Positions 49,196 through 57,368 of a stretch of DNA of 57,368 nucleotides are shown in pieces; position 1 is the first letter of the stretch, and each line of letters starts with the position of its first letter. The notes under the pieces are model-generated. The model ran no database searches, was not told the origin of the DNA, and worked only from the letters and a program-made list of their open reading frames with translations. A program made the translations under genes and the position numbers. The stretch spans positions 1-57,368 of the forward strand of contig JAPVSJ010000110.1 in the NCBI GenBank assembly GCA_047519745.1, in the 5' to 3' direction. This DNA comes from VRUE01 sp047519745. GTDB lineage: Bacteria > Actinomycetota > Thermoleophilia > Solirubrobacterales > 70-9.

Positions 49196-49269
49196 TGTCT
49201 CTCCCCGAAGCCGATCTGCTGAGTTTACTACATTTAATCCTCATAATCTGACATCCCAGGGCACTGGAC

Positions 49270-49299
49270 GGCGGGGCCGGATCACCGCCCGGCCCCGCC
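49270..49299 (-). terminator. Terminator-like hairpin after the secreted-protein gene
   Basis: GGCGGGGCCGG (49270-49280) and CCGGCCCCGCC (49289-49299) form a perfect 11-bp stem 35 bases downstream of the stop codon at 49334. No T run follows on the minus strand, so it is a weak terminator or a stabilising structure. The paralogous gene at the window end has nearly the same stem (GGCGGAGCCGG) followed by TTTT. Confidence 0.65.
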
Positions 49300-49333
49300 G
49301 TAACCATCAGGGCCAAAGCCCGTCGATCTTTTC

Positions 49334-50047
49334 CTAAAGATGCGAGAGCGAGATCGCTGTATTGGTTCCTCCTTCGTTGTCGCCTTTGATTGTAAGGCCG
49401 AAATCCAATTCCCCTTCTCCTTCTTTGGCCGGACAAAGAAGTGGGTGCAGATTGTCTTTTGTCTCTATAACAGTGAACGGACCGAAGGGTCCGTTCAGAA
49501 CCAGGTCGCCTTCTGTGGTGTCGGTAATCGTTCCGCCTTTGATGTTGTTCTGCGGCGGGACGTGAACCGTACATGCTTCTTTGCCACCAGTGTGCTCTAC
49601 GGTACTGAACCAGTTTGTAGATGTGACGTCTTTTCCGGCAGGACAGATAATGTCCAGCGTTACTTTATAGGTGTCAGCGACTCCAGTTGTTTCGCCGATG
49701 TGGACTACCAAATCACAGCCGTTTAAGTCAAATGTCGACGGGCCAACATTGCTTTCACAAGGTTCTTTATATTTTGGAGTGATTGTCGCTTCTCCGGAGT
49801 CATTCGGCAAGAACGCCGTCGTGCTGCCGACTTTGTGGCCGAGGTAGGTGCTGCCAGGACATTTAACAGCAAGCCCGAACACTGTCCAACCAGTGACCTT
49901 CCCTGCGATTTCCGTCCCTGTCAGTGTGACGTTGCCGGTCGATGTGAGTGTTCCGTTTGCGGCCTGAGCAGACGCGGCGGATGCCATCGCGCTCAGGGCG
50001 AGGATCCCGATCAGGGCCAGGCCCAGGGTCTTGAGTTTGGGAGTCAT
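49334..50047 (-). CDS. Secreted beta-rich protein (paralogue of the gene at the window end)
   Basis: A 237-residue protein with signal peptide MTPKLKTLGLALIGILALSA and cleavage near ASAQA. The mature protein is rich in Gly and Thr with four cysteines (AVKCPGS, KEPCESN, NGCDLVV, LDIICPAG and further) and ends KGDNEGGTNTAISLSHL. The same C-terminus is encoded at 57193-57368, so there are two copies flanking the large surface-protein operon. AAGGAAG is 5 bases before the ATG. Its codon use is less GC-biased than the surrounding genes. Function unknown. Confidence 0.82.
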   Translation of the reverse strand: MTPKLKTLGLALIGILALSAMASAASAQAANGTLTSTGNVTLTGTEIAGKVTGWTVFGLAVKCPGSTYLGHKVGSTTAFLPNDSGEATITPKYKEPCESNVGPSTFDLNGCDLVVHIGETTGVADTYKVTLDIICPAGKDVTSTNWFSTVEHTGGKEACTVHVPPQNNIKGGTITDTTEGDLVLNGPFGPFTVIETKDNLHPLLCPAKEGEGELDFGLTIKGDNEGGTNTAISLSHL

Positions 50048-50181
50048 TGTTCTTCCTTTCGATTTGAGCCCCGTTTGGGGGGTTCAATCGATTTAACTCG
50101 CGTTTAGACTTAACTCAAGAGATCTTTAGTTAAGTAGGCGTACCGCGGTGTAGGGATGCCCGCCTGAACCGCTGCCTGACG

Positions 50182-53025
50182 CTACCCGTGCTTCGGACAG
50201 CTGGCTCGAAGCACGGGGTGCGAGGACAGGCGCTTGCCGTTTTGGGCATCCAGGAGGACGGTTGCGCGGTGCTTTGCCGCACAAAGGTCGGTGCTGTTGA
50301 CGAACAAGCCCTTTGCGCCGCCCTGCATCTCGACGACGGCTTTGCTCACGGGAACGTCGGGCGCCCCTTGGACCCTGGCACGCAGGCCGCCGTGGCGTGA
50401 GTCGATTCGCGCCGGCACTTCGATCTGAACCGCCAGGCCCGGCGGCCCCTTCAGGGCAAGCACGACGTCGGGCAGGTTGTGGCTGGAAGAACGCAGGAAT
50501 ACTGGACCTTCCAGAGGTTCAGAGAGGATCGGCGTGAAGACACGGGCATGGCCGTAGACCGCGGCCTGGGGGCAGCTGGCCCCGTTGCCCGCTCCGGCGG
50601 CGAACTGCACTCGCGTGCAGATCGTGCGGAAGTGTCCCTGTTCGATGAACTCCGAGTGGGGGAAGCGCAGGCTGAGGCTTTGGAGGTTGGCGTCACCCGC
50701 GCGTGGCTTATAGGTCAGGCGCAACTGGGGGAAGGTGGCCCGGCGCGTTGCCCCCTTCAGCTTCAGGCTGAGGCTGGGCTTGAAGCCAAGGCGCGAGCAG
50801 TTGGCGACCTGGTAGCGCGCTTCCTTTGAGACCGGGGAGTCATCGGCAATGCTGAAGGGGTTCGCCCCTCCCCCCCAGATCGAGGCTTTGGCGGCGAAGG
50901 GATCGCAGCTGGTCGGGTTGATCGCGAACTCGCTGCGATCGACGTGGACCTGGATGTCGCGCACCACCAGCGGGATACCCTTGAGGATGTGGGGGATCGG
51001 ATCCGAGCGGGCCCCGTCGACGCTCACCTCGCCGCTGCGGGGATCGATCGCCAGGGCCTCGCGGGTGACCACGGTGCCGATGTCGAAGGGACCGGCGACA
51101 GCGGGGACTATGGCGAGCGCCGAGAGCGGGGCGCCGCCGAAGGGGCCAGCGAGGTAAATCGAGCCAGGGACGTAGGTGAGTTGGGAGCCGACCCCCGCCC
51201 CGGCCTGCAGGGTGCCGATCTTGGAGTCGGCCGGGCAGGAGGGGCTCTGCAGCTCGGCGATGCCGGTCTTCACCTTGGCCTGGGCGATCTGCGCATCGGA
51301 GCACCTGCCGACCCCGGCGAGCTTCGCGCTCACTCCGGGTGGCAGAGCTACGTCGAAGCGGGTCAGGTCCTGGTCGCCGTCACGGCGGGTGAGGCGCATC
51401 CCGAAAGGCGAGAAGGCGCCGGCGGCGTTGTTTTGGGAGCCGGCTTCGAAGCCCGGATCGAAGAGGGGGGTGCCGGCGGGGGGACACGGGTCCCCGTTGG
51501 GGCCCGAGACGACCTGAAAGGCGGATTCGGCCCTGGCGAGCGCCTGCCCGGACCAGGGGGTCAGCTCGGCCACCGCCTGGTAGGTGCCACACCGCGGCGG
51601 GGTGACCAGGGGGCTGCGTCCGCCCTCGCGGAAGTGCAGGCGAAAGCTCGAGAAGGGCAGCTGGGGGATGTCTTCGGCGACGGTTATGAGCTGACCCGTC
51701 CTGGGGTCCGGTTCGACCCTGATCGGCTGCTTGACGACCACCCCGAGGTCGGCATTCTTGATGACGAGGTAGACGGCCAGCAGGGAGTCCCCGGCGAGGT
51801 TTTCATATGGCTTGGCGACGAAGAGGGAGCCCTTGATCGCCTCGTCGACCAGTGGGCTTTCGACTTCGACCGTACCGATCTTGGCGGCTTCGGGGCAACC
51901 AACTCCCGGGGCCGCCTGCAGGGTTTCGCGGTCGAGATCGGCCTCTGAGCAAACGGCGAGCCCTTCGGCCTGGGAAGGATTGACGGTCATCCCCTCAGGC
52001 AGGGTGACGACGGTCTTCTCGATGTCTGACTGGGCGCGGGCGCCTTCGTTGTTGGACGTGAGCCCTTCGTCTTTGACGTTTAGCGAGAAGTCAAGACCGG
52101 TTGGGCTCTGCGCTGCCTCGCTGGTCGGGGTGGCGCTTATCGAGGGATGAAAGCTCAGCTTGCCACAACCCTTAAGGGCCGCCGGATTGCCGAGCTGGTC
52201 GTGGGTGGGGCGAGAGCCGGAGTCGGTGTCAGGAAGGCCGTCGCCATTGCGATCGTTCCAGGAGAGAGCCGAGTAGCTGGAGAGGAGCGGGTGGGAACAG
52301 TCGGTGGGCATAGTGAGGAACGGCTTGGGGTTGACCGGGACCGGGCACGATTCGCCCGACTCTTTGAATTCGAAGTCTTCGATGTCCCCGGGCGGCAGGC
52401 TGGCGCCCTGGTTGCCGCAGCGACCGCGCAGTTCGTCGTGGCCAGGATCGGACGGATTGCCCCACAGCTGCAGCTTGTTGCCGTAGAAGTTCAGTATCTG
52501 GGCGATATTGCGCGAGCCGCCGATGGCGTTGTAGGGGGGAGATTGGCTCAGGGCTACGTCGAGGAAGATGTTCTGGGAGACGACGTGAAAACCGAGTCGC
52601 AAGAGCACTCCCGGCGGGGGGGTGACGTCGAAGACGGCGTGGGTTTCCCAGCTGCCGGGTTCGGTCGCCGAGACGGCAGTGATGCCGACCTGACTGGAGA
52701 GCGAGCAGGTGGGTTCCCCAGCATTGTCGAGTTCGAGGAATTCCGCCGTGGTGCAACGCGGGTAGGCAGTCGTGTCCCCGGCCAGGCCGGGGACCTGTTC
52801 GACCAGAAGGTCGCGCAGCCATCCCTCGGGAATCTCTTCTTTATCGAAGTTGGTCCCGGCTGAGATCGTCATCGCGAAGGGATGGGAGCCGGCTTCGGCC
52901 GGGCTGCCGTCTTCGTTGGTGAAGGCGACGTCGAAGTTGTTGATGCCAAAGGCCGCCTGGGCGAGTGCGGGCAAGCAGGCGACAGCGACAAGGGCGATTG
53001 CGATCGCCGACACCAGGCGCCTCAT
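50182..53025 (-). CDS. Large secreted cell-surface protein
   Basis: A 947-residue protein with a clear signal peptide (RRLVSAIAIALVAVACLPAL, cleavage near AQA). The mature sequence is beta-rich. Two homologous segments recur: EGLAVCSEADLDRE-x(n)-CPEAAKIGTVEVESPLV and VGRCSDAQIAQAKVKTG-x(n)-CPADSKIGTLQAGAGVG, each followed by GSLF/GSIYLA and a KPY/GPFGG element, so it is an internal duplication; both halves carry a C-P-A/x-x-x-KIGT signature. No enzyme motif is seen. Its ATG overlaps the stop of the upstream propeller protein (ATGA). Confidence 0.78.
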   Translation of the reverse strand: MRRLVSAIAIALVAVACLPALAQAAFGINNFDVAFTNEDGSPAEAGSHPFAMTISAGTNFDKEEIPEGWLRDLLVEQVPGLAGDTTAYPRCTTAEFLELDNAGEPTCSLSSQVGITAVSATEPGSWETHAVFDVTPPPGVLLRLGFHVVSQNIFLDVALSQSPPYNAIGGSRNIAQILNFYGNKLQLWGNPSDPGHDELRGRCGNQGASLPPGDIEDFEFKESGESCPVPVNPKPFLTMPTDCSHPLLSSYSALSWNDRNGDGLPDTDSGSRPTHDQLGNPAALKGCGKLSFHPSISATPTSEAAQSPTGLDFSLNVKDEGLTSNNEGARAQSDIEKTVVTLPEGMTVNPSQAEGLAVCSEADLDRETLQAAPGVGCPEAAKIGTVEVESPLVDEAIKGSLFVAKPYENLAGDSLLAVYLVIKNADLGVVVKQPIRVEPDPRTGQLITVAEDIPQLPFSSFRLHFREGGRSPLVTPPRCGTYQAVAELTPWSGQALARAESAFQVVSGPNGDPCPPAGTPLFDPGFEAGSQNNAAGAFSPFGMRLTRRDGDQDLTRFDVALPPGVSAKLAGVGRCSDAQIAQAKVKTGIAELQSPSCPADSKIGTLQAGAGVGSQLTYVPGSIYLAGPFGGAPLSALAIVPAVAGPFDIGTVVTREALAIDPRSGEVSVDGARSDPIPHILKGIPLVVRDIQVHVDRSEFAINPTSCDPFAAKASIWGGGANPFSIADDSPVSKEARYQVANCSRLGFKPSLSLKLKGATRRATFPQLRLTYKPRAGDANLQSLSLRFPHSEFIEQGHFRTICTRVQFAAGAGNGASCPQAAVYGHARVFTPILSEPLEGPVFLRSSSHNLPDVVLALKGPPGLAVQIEVPARIDSRHGGLRARVQGAPDVPVSKAVVEMQGGAKGLFVNSTDLCAAKHRATVLLDAQNGKRLSSHPVLRASCPKHG

Positions 53026-56000
53026 CGCGCCGCCCTCCGCCCCTGGCCGGCTCGCCGGTGTTTCTTGCTCCCCCTGTGCTTCTTGGCAACGCAGCGTGCC
53101 TTGCCTGCCTTGCGCACCCTCTGCTTGCCCTTCGGGCAGCGGGAGGAGCCGTGGGAGGGGTTGCCAGGGCCCCGGTAGGAGCTAGAAGCGGGGACGCTGA
53201 AGCGCGGCGGGGGCGGGGGGCTCTGGCACGCTTCCCCTTCGCAAGGAGCCTTGGCCAGGGGCTGCGGGAAGCCGCCGCCCACGCGGGCGTCATAGAGGTC
53301 GGCCGAGCCGGGGTCCTGGGGCACGAGGCTCGAGGAGGTCGTGAAGAAGACGTCCCGCCCGTCGGGGCTCGCCTCCCAGAATTCCGATTCCTGGGCGCTG
53401 TCACCGCTTGAGATCAGATACAGGCAGCCGCCGTTTTGGGCGAAGTAGCTGGGCGATTCGGTGCTGCAGCTGCCACTCCCCGTCGCCTCCCACTCATAGA
53501 CGTCCGGCGCCCCGTTGGCATCGCCCAGCACCAGGTCATCGTTGGAGTTGAAGAAGAGTCGGTTTCCGCTTGCCGAGAGCACGTTGGAGGCGTGCAGCGG
53601 GTGTTCCCAGGTCGGGATCCAAGCGGCGGCTGGGACGTTGGTGATTCCTTCTGAGTCCAAGGGCGACTTGTAGGGTAGAAGCAGTTCCCGCACCCCCCTG
53701 GGTCGCGCCGCGCTCGGGTTGCATGACACGCAGCTGAGCGCCCCCCCCGCTTCATAGCCGAACACCTCCACGCTCGCCCTCCCGTCCGGGCCCTTGTTGT
53801 CATAGCCCGTCAGCGGCGCCCGCGAATCGAAGGCGATGCGCCGTCCGTCGGCGCTTACCCTCGTCGCCCGCAGGTAGGACTTTTCTTCGCTGACGCTGTA
53901 GGCGAGAAAGCCCGCGCCGGGCTCTTTTGCCCCCACATCGCCGGGTACCAGCGTCCCGATGAAGCTGAATTTCCCCCCTTCGGCCATGTAGAAGTTGGGC
54001 TTGCCTTCGATCGCCACGTCGCCGTTGCTGTTCGGCTCGTCTTCCCCCGTCAGCGCGTCACTGGAGACGAAGTAGATCTGCCCCAAGTCCTCGCTCTCCC
54101 CCGCCACCCCACGCACGTGCTGGGCGACCAGCGTCTGGGCTTCCTGTTTTGCTTCCGCTTTGCCCAGGTCGAACTCCATCAGGTCTTCACCTTCCGAGTA
54201 GAGCGCCTTCGAACCGTCCGCCGCCGCCGCCCAGAAGAAGCCCGCGGCTTTGCTGACCGCATACGTGCAGGCTTTGCTCGTTTTGCCGCATTCCCCACTG
54301 ACGATGCCCTGCTCGGGGTGCTTGCGAACGAAGAGTTCGACCCCTCTGGTCCAGTAGGCGACCGAGCCGTCTGCGGAGACCGCGTTGTCGAGGTCGTGCG
54401 CCGGACCGCTGCCCACTTCGCTCGACCCCGTCGCCGCTTTCCCTTCCCCTCCCGGCAGCACGCTGACCAGATGAAGCGCCCCGCCAAAGCGATCGTAGAT
54501 CTGCGCGCCTTCGGCGCCGGCCGCTTCGGAGGTGAGCTTCGCGCCGGCGACGAAGAACACCTGGCTTCCGTCGGCCGAGTAGCCCTGCAATGAGTCGTGG
54601 GTCACATAGTTGAGCGGCGTGCCTTTCGGTAGCGCCGGCGGCGAGGGCACGAGCGCTTCAAAGCTTCCGGCGCCTGCCCCACAGCTCTCGCGCCGGTAGA
54701 GGTTCGGGTAGCCTTTTTGCCCGTCGGCACTCGGCGGCGGCGTCTGGTGGTCGATCATCCAGGCGCTGCACAGGTCCGGCGTGAAGGCCATGAAGTCACG
54801 TGGGAAGCCGAAGGTGTCGGTTTTTTCGTCTATCTCCTGGCCTGCCACGGGAATGTGGAGCCCCTCGCTCGACCACCCTTCCCCCGGCTCTCCCCTTTCC
54901 CCGCGCCTCGCCAGGTACTGGTTGAAGTTGAACGCGTTCGGCGGGTCCGCGAATGCCGAGAGGGAGGTGTAGGTGATGCTCTCGCCGTCCGCGGAGGCCT
55001 GGACGTAGTTGCCGGGCTCTGGAAAGTCCAGTTCCCGCGTGATGTCGCCGCCGTTTTTGTCGACCGGGCTGACCATCTCATAGGCCCGGCAGTCGGGCAG
55101 GAAGGCCGAGGCTCCCGCCCGGAAGGCCTGGTTGGCGCATTCGCTCTCGGCGACGAACTGCCGCAGGGTGAACAGTCGGTGCGCTTCGCTTTCGCCCTCG
55201 CCGCTCGAGTTCGTCGCGAGGACCCGCCAGCGGTAGGCCGTGCCGGGCACGAGTCCGCTCAGCTCGGCGCTTGCAAAGTGATCGCTGCGGTCGTTGCCCA
55301 CCCCCACCGATGGCGTGCTCTGCGCCCCTTCGAAGCCTTTTGCCTCGAAGGCGGCCTGCGTCGTGTACTGGAAGCGGTAGGCGGTGGCGAAGCCTTCGGG
55401 GTTGACCAGCGCCCGAAGCGTCGCTTCGCTGTCGGTCGCGCTTAAGACGTGCTCTTCACTGATCACCGGTGGGCCTTTGGTCTTGAATTCTTCATCGGCC
55501 CCTGTTTCGGCTTCCCCGCCCACCGTCGCGGTGAGGCGAAAGTGGTAGGCGGTCCCCTTCGTGAGGCCACCTATGTCGGCTTTGACCGACGTGCTGGCGG
55601 TGATTTCTCCCGCGCTTGGCACGCATGCCGCGGTTTTGCCATAGGCCGTGGTTTCGCCGTATTCGAAGGAGCATGCGCTCACCGCTTCTCCTTTGGGGTT
55701 GACCGTGCCGTTCAGCCTCGCGGCTTCTTCTTCGACATTGGTGGCCGGCTGGGTTCGCGCCTTGCCGCAGCCAATCGGATCGCTGCCGTAGGCACGCAGG
55801 AAGGCGTTTTCCGCGCTGGCGTTGGTCACGTAGAGGTTGCCGGGAGGATTGCTTCCCGAGCAGAAGTTGGTCGCCAGGCCGGTCGAGCCGTTGAATTCGC
55901 CTTTGCCGAATTCGGCGATGACTTTGCCGGTCGGGTCGAACTCGATGAGCGGGTTCAGGTTGTTTTGATTGCCGCAGCAACTTGGCGGACCGAAGGCGTA

Positions 56001-56999
56001 GACGTCCCCCGCCACGTCGACGGCAACCGCGGTCGGCACCGACGGGTTTCCGTCGGAGTTTTTGAATTCGAAACTTTCCGGCAAAAGCGGCGTCCCGCTC
56101 GCGCTGATCTTGTGCACCCCGGGGTGGCCGTCGTCGATGAAGTAAAGGTTTCCTTCTCCGTCTACGGCCAGACCCTGCACTGATATGCCGGGCAGCGGGA
56201 TTTCGCTCTGATAGTGACCTTCGGTGTCAAAACGCTGGATCCGTCCCACGTCGCCTACGTAGACTTTGTCGTCGCTGGCAGTCGGGGTGCCGTTGCGGTC
56301 GATTGCGACCAAGCTGCCGATCGCCCATCCGCCGAACTGACCTTTGCCCGTGCCGACGGTTCCTCCCTTGCATTCGTCTCCGGGATCGAAGGGGCAGAGA
56401 TTTTCTTCTTCTTCGCTCGCCCCCCCGGCTTCGACCTTCGTCTTGTTGACTTCCCCACCGAACATCGAGATGAATTCCCCGGAAGGGGAGAACTTCTCCA
56501 TGCGGACACTCGGGCTCCCCAGAAAGCCCCGGTCCTGGACGTAGACGTTGCCTGCGGAGTCCAGGGCGATGCCCAGTGCCTGTACAGAGAGCTGCCCGGG
56601 TTCGGTACCGGAAATACCCGCCTGGCAGGTAGATTCCACAGTGCAGCTTTGCGGTTCGTCGGCGCCGGTGTCGACGCCCCAGCCCCAAGCCCTAATGAAC
56701 TGGCCGAACGCGTTGAATTCATCAATACGAGCGTTGGCCTGATCGACGACAAGGACATGGCCATTTTCGGGGCTGGCGGCAATACCGCGCGGGACGACGC
56801 ACTGCCCAGCCGCCGAACCACTCGGGCAAATAGGCGGTTCCTTGCCCCAGAGAACCGGCGGTTCGGCGGCCACCGCCGAGGCGCTGAGCCCCGCTGCCAT
56901 CGCGGCGAGGAAGACAGTCATCGTGCCGAGCAAGAGAAATCGAGCCACCCGGATAGACCCCGAACCCCGCCCACTTGAGACGAACAATTCCCCCTTCAC
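53022..56999 (-). CDS. Secreted NHL/beta-propeller surface protein
   Basis: About 1325 residues from GTG at 56999, preceded by GGGAG 7 bases upstream. A signal peptide (VARFLLLGTMTVFLAAMAAG) leads to NHL-type propeller repeats (VVPRGIAASPENGHVLVVDQ; IALDSAGNVYVQDRG; LAVDGEGNLYFIDDG; VAVDVAGDVYAFGPP), then two fibronectin-III-like segments (ATNVEEEAARLNGTVNPKGE; SEATLRALVNPEGFATAYRF), a second TolB/WD-like propeller (SADGESITYTSLSAFADPPN; SADGSQVFFVAGAKL; SPDGRDVFFTTSSSLV) and a basic C-terminal tail (KQRVRKAGKARCVAKKHRGS). The tail may bind cell-wall polymers. Operon with the 947-residue protein. Confidence 0.85.
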   Translation of the reverse strand: MKGELFVSSGRGSGSIRVARFLLLGTMTVFLAAMAAGLSASAVAAEPPVLWGKEPPICPSGSAAGQCVVPRGIAASPENGHVLVVDQANARIDEFNAFGQFIRAWGWGVDTGADEPQSCTVESTCQAGISGTEPGQLSVQALGIALDSAGNVYVQDRGFLGSPSVRMEKFSPSGEFISMFGGEVNKTKVEAGGASEEEENLCPFDPGDECKGGTVGTGKGQFGGWAIGSLVAIDRNGTPTASDDKVYVGDVGRIQRFDTEGHYQSEIPLPGISVQGLAVDGEGNLYFIDDGHPGVHKISASGTPLLPESFEFKNSDGNPSVPTAVAVDVAGDVYAFGPPSCCGNQNNLNPLIEFDPTGKVIAEFGKGEFNGSTGLATNFCSGSNPPGNLYVTNASAENAFLRAYGSDPIGCGKARTQPATNVEEEAARLNGTVNPKGEAVSACSFEYGETTAYGKTAACVPSAGEITASTSVKADIGGLTKGTAYHFRLTATVGGEAETGADEEFKTKGPPVISEEHVLSATDSEATLRALVNPEGFATAYRFQYTTQAAFEAKGFEGAQSTPSVGVGNDRSDHFASAELSGLVPGTAYRWRVLATNSSGEGESEAHRLFTLRQFVAESECANQAFRAGASAFLPDCRAYEMVSPVDKNGGDITRELDFPEPGNYVQASADGESITYTSLSAFADPPNAFNFNQYLARRGERGEPGEGWSSEGLHIPVAGQEIDEKTDTFGFPRDFMAFTPDLCSAWMIDHQTPPPSADGQKGYPNLYRRESCGAGAGSFEALVPSPPALPKGTPLNYVTHDSLQGYSADGSQVFFVAGAKLTSEAAGAEGAQIYDRFGGALHLVSVLPGGEGKAATGSSEVGSGPAHDLDNAVSADGSVAYWTRGVELFVRKHPEQGIVSGECGKTSKACTYAVSKAAGFFWAAAADGSKALYSEGEDLMEFDLGKAEAKQEAQTLVAQHVRGVAGESEDLGQIYFVSSDALTGEDEPNSNGDVAIEGKPNFYMAEGGKFSFIGTLVPGDVGAKEPGAGFLAYSVSEEKSYLRATRVSADGRRIAFDSRAPLTGYDNKGPDGRASVEVFGYEAGGALSCVSCNPSAARPRGVRELLLPYKSPLDSEGITNVPAAAWIPTWEHPLHASNVLSASGNRLFFNSNDDLVLGDANGAPDVYEWEATGSGSCSTESPSYFAQNGGCLYLISSGDSAQESEFWEASPDGRDVFFTTSSSLVPQDPGSADLYDARVGGGFPQPLAKAPCEGEACQSPPPPPRFSVPASSSYRGPGNPSHGSSRCPKGKQRVRKAGKARCVAKKHRGSKKHRRAGQGRRAAR

Positions 57000-57071
57000 A
57001 GACCCGCTCCCTCCCCGTGGCTTCCCTCGCCACCTCGGTTCCACTCGTCGCCCTCCCAGCCGACCTTGCAA

Positions 57072-57101
57072 ACTATATGGGAACGTAATCGTATTTGTCA
57101 A
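57072..57101 (-). promoter_or_regulatory. Strong sigma-A promoter of the surface-protein operon
   Basis: On the minus strand a perfect TTGACA (57101-57096) is followed after 18 bases by TATAGT (57077-57072). Transcription should start near 57065, leaving a ~65-base leader before the GTG at 56999. This is the closest match to the sigma-70 consensus that I found in the window, and it sits in an AT-rich patch. Confidence 0.75.
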
Positions 57102-57116
57102 GGAACAGTTTGACCC

Positions 57117-57148
57117 AAAAGGCGGAGCCGGATCTCTCCGGCTCCGCC
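57117..57148 (-). terminator. Intrinsic terminator of the gene at the window end
   Basis: CCGGCTCCGCC and GGCGGAGCCGG (57121-57131 with 57138-57148) form a perfect 11-bp stem. On the minus strand it is followed by TTTTGGG. It lies 45 bases after the stop codon at 57193, and its stem resembles the hairpin after the paralogous gene at 49270-49299. Confidence 0.8.
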
Positions 57149-57192
57149 GTATGCCGTTCCCAGTCCGAAACAAGCTGAGTTCAGCTAGTTAC

Positions 57193-57368
57193 CTAAAGGT
57201 GCGAAAGCGAGATGGCTGTATTAGTTCCGCCTTCGTTGTCGCCTTTGACTGTGACGCCGATTTTGAATTCCCCATTGCCTTCTTTGGCCGGGCACAGCAG
57301 CGGGTGCAGGCCGTCTTTTGTCTCAACCACTTTGATGGGACCAACAGTCCCGGCGAGTTCAAGATCGC
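57193..57368 (-). CDS. Secreted beta-rich protein, C-terminal part (truncated by window edge)
   Basis: The last 58 codons of a gene running off the window. The translated end (VETKDGLHPLLCPAKEGNGE then KGDNEGGTNTAISLSHL) is nearly identical to the end of the 237-residue secreted protein at 49334-50047. The two are paralogues flanking the surface-protein operon. A good terminator follows. Signal peptide and start lie outside the window. Confidence 0.85.
   Translation of the reverse strand, partial: DLELAGTVGPIKVVETKDGLHPLLCPAKEGNGEFKIGVTVKGDNEGGTNTAISLSHL

Noticed and set aside
1..57368. tRNA, rRNA, insertion sequences, prophage genes or integrase att sites
   Set aside because: No cloverleaf, rRNA-like segment, transposase or integrase motif was recognised in any gap or frame. 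Small RNAs without strong sequence signatures could be missed by eye.

Overview
The window looks like a chromosomal segment of a high-GC actinobacterium of the Thermoleophilia/Solirubrobacterales type. The main reasons are a monoderm-style type IV pilus set (PilM, N, O, A, B, C, D and T but no secretin), a pair of Get3/ArsA-like ATPases resembling mycobacterial Rv3679-Rv3680, a methyltransferase-GH57-GT4 cluster in the order of mycobacterial Rv3030-Rv3032, GTG/TTG starts, and several lineage-specific secreted proteins. The placement is inference from gene content. I saw no rRNA, tRNA, CRISPR array, transposase or phage gene.

Layout. 1-2682 (minus): a cytosolic alpha-glucan cluster (methyltransferase, GH57, truncated GT4). 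2718-7296: a second methyltransferase, a DUF559-type protein exactly bounded by 43-bp direct repeats, an adenylate cyclase and a gamma-glutamyltransferase. 7319-13891: FtsZ and ParA, both with long low-complexity N-terminal extensions, the divergent ArsA-like pair, a possible HEPN-type hypothetical protein and an HxlR regulator. 13972-22852 (minus): the first pilus block (pilA, three pilin-like genes, pilD, pilM, pilN, pilO, and a PilP-position gene), with a convincing class I cyclic-di-GMP riboswitch in front of pilA. 23022-34475: an accessory stretch of two polytopic membrane proteins, an envelope protein, vapBC, a DUF4143 ATPase, a giant membrane/PKD/OmpA-like protein and a Fic enzyme. 34577-39497 (minus): the second pilus block (thioredoxin-fold protein, pilB, pilT, pilC). 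The accessory stretch therefore lies between pilC and pilA.

39658-45630 holds three paralogous regulators (two winged helices plus an SCP2-like C-terminus), interspersed with a coiled-coil membrane protein, an AAA ATPase and a decayed M28 peptidase. 45716-48700 holds a secreted protein, a YihY-type membrane protein and the primary sigma factor, which sits behind a promoter and an intrinsic terminator in its own leader. 48710-57368 (minus) is a cell-surface region: a lipoprotein, two copies of a small secreted family, a 947-residue secreted protein and a beta-propeller protein of about 1,300 residues.

How it fits together: the pilus blocks make an inner-membrane platform (PilC, M, N, O), motors (PilB, PilT), a prepilin peptidase and one major plus three minor pilin-like subunits, with pilin output probably set by cyclic-di-GMP. 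The accessory genes (vapBC, DUF4143 ATPase, Fic, DUF559) carry palindromic or iterated promoter elements typical of self-regulated toxin or defence-like genes.
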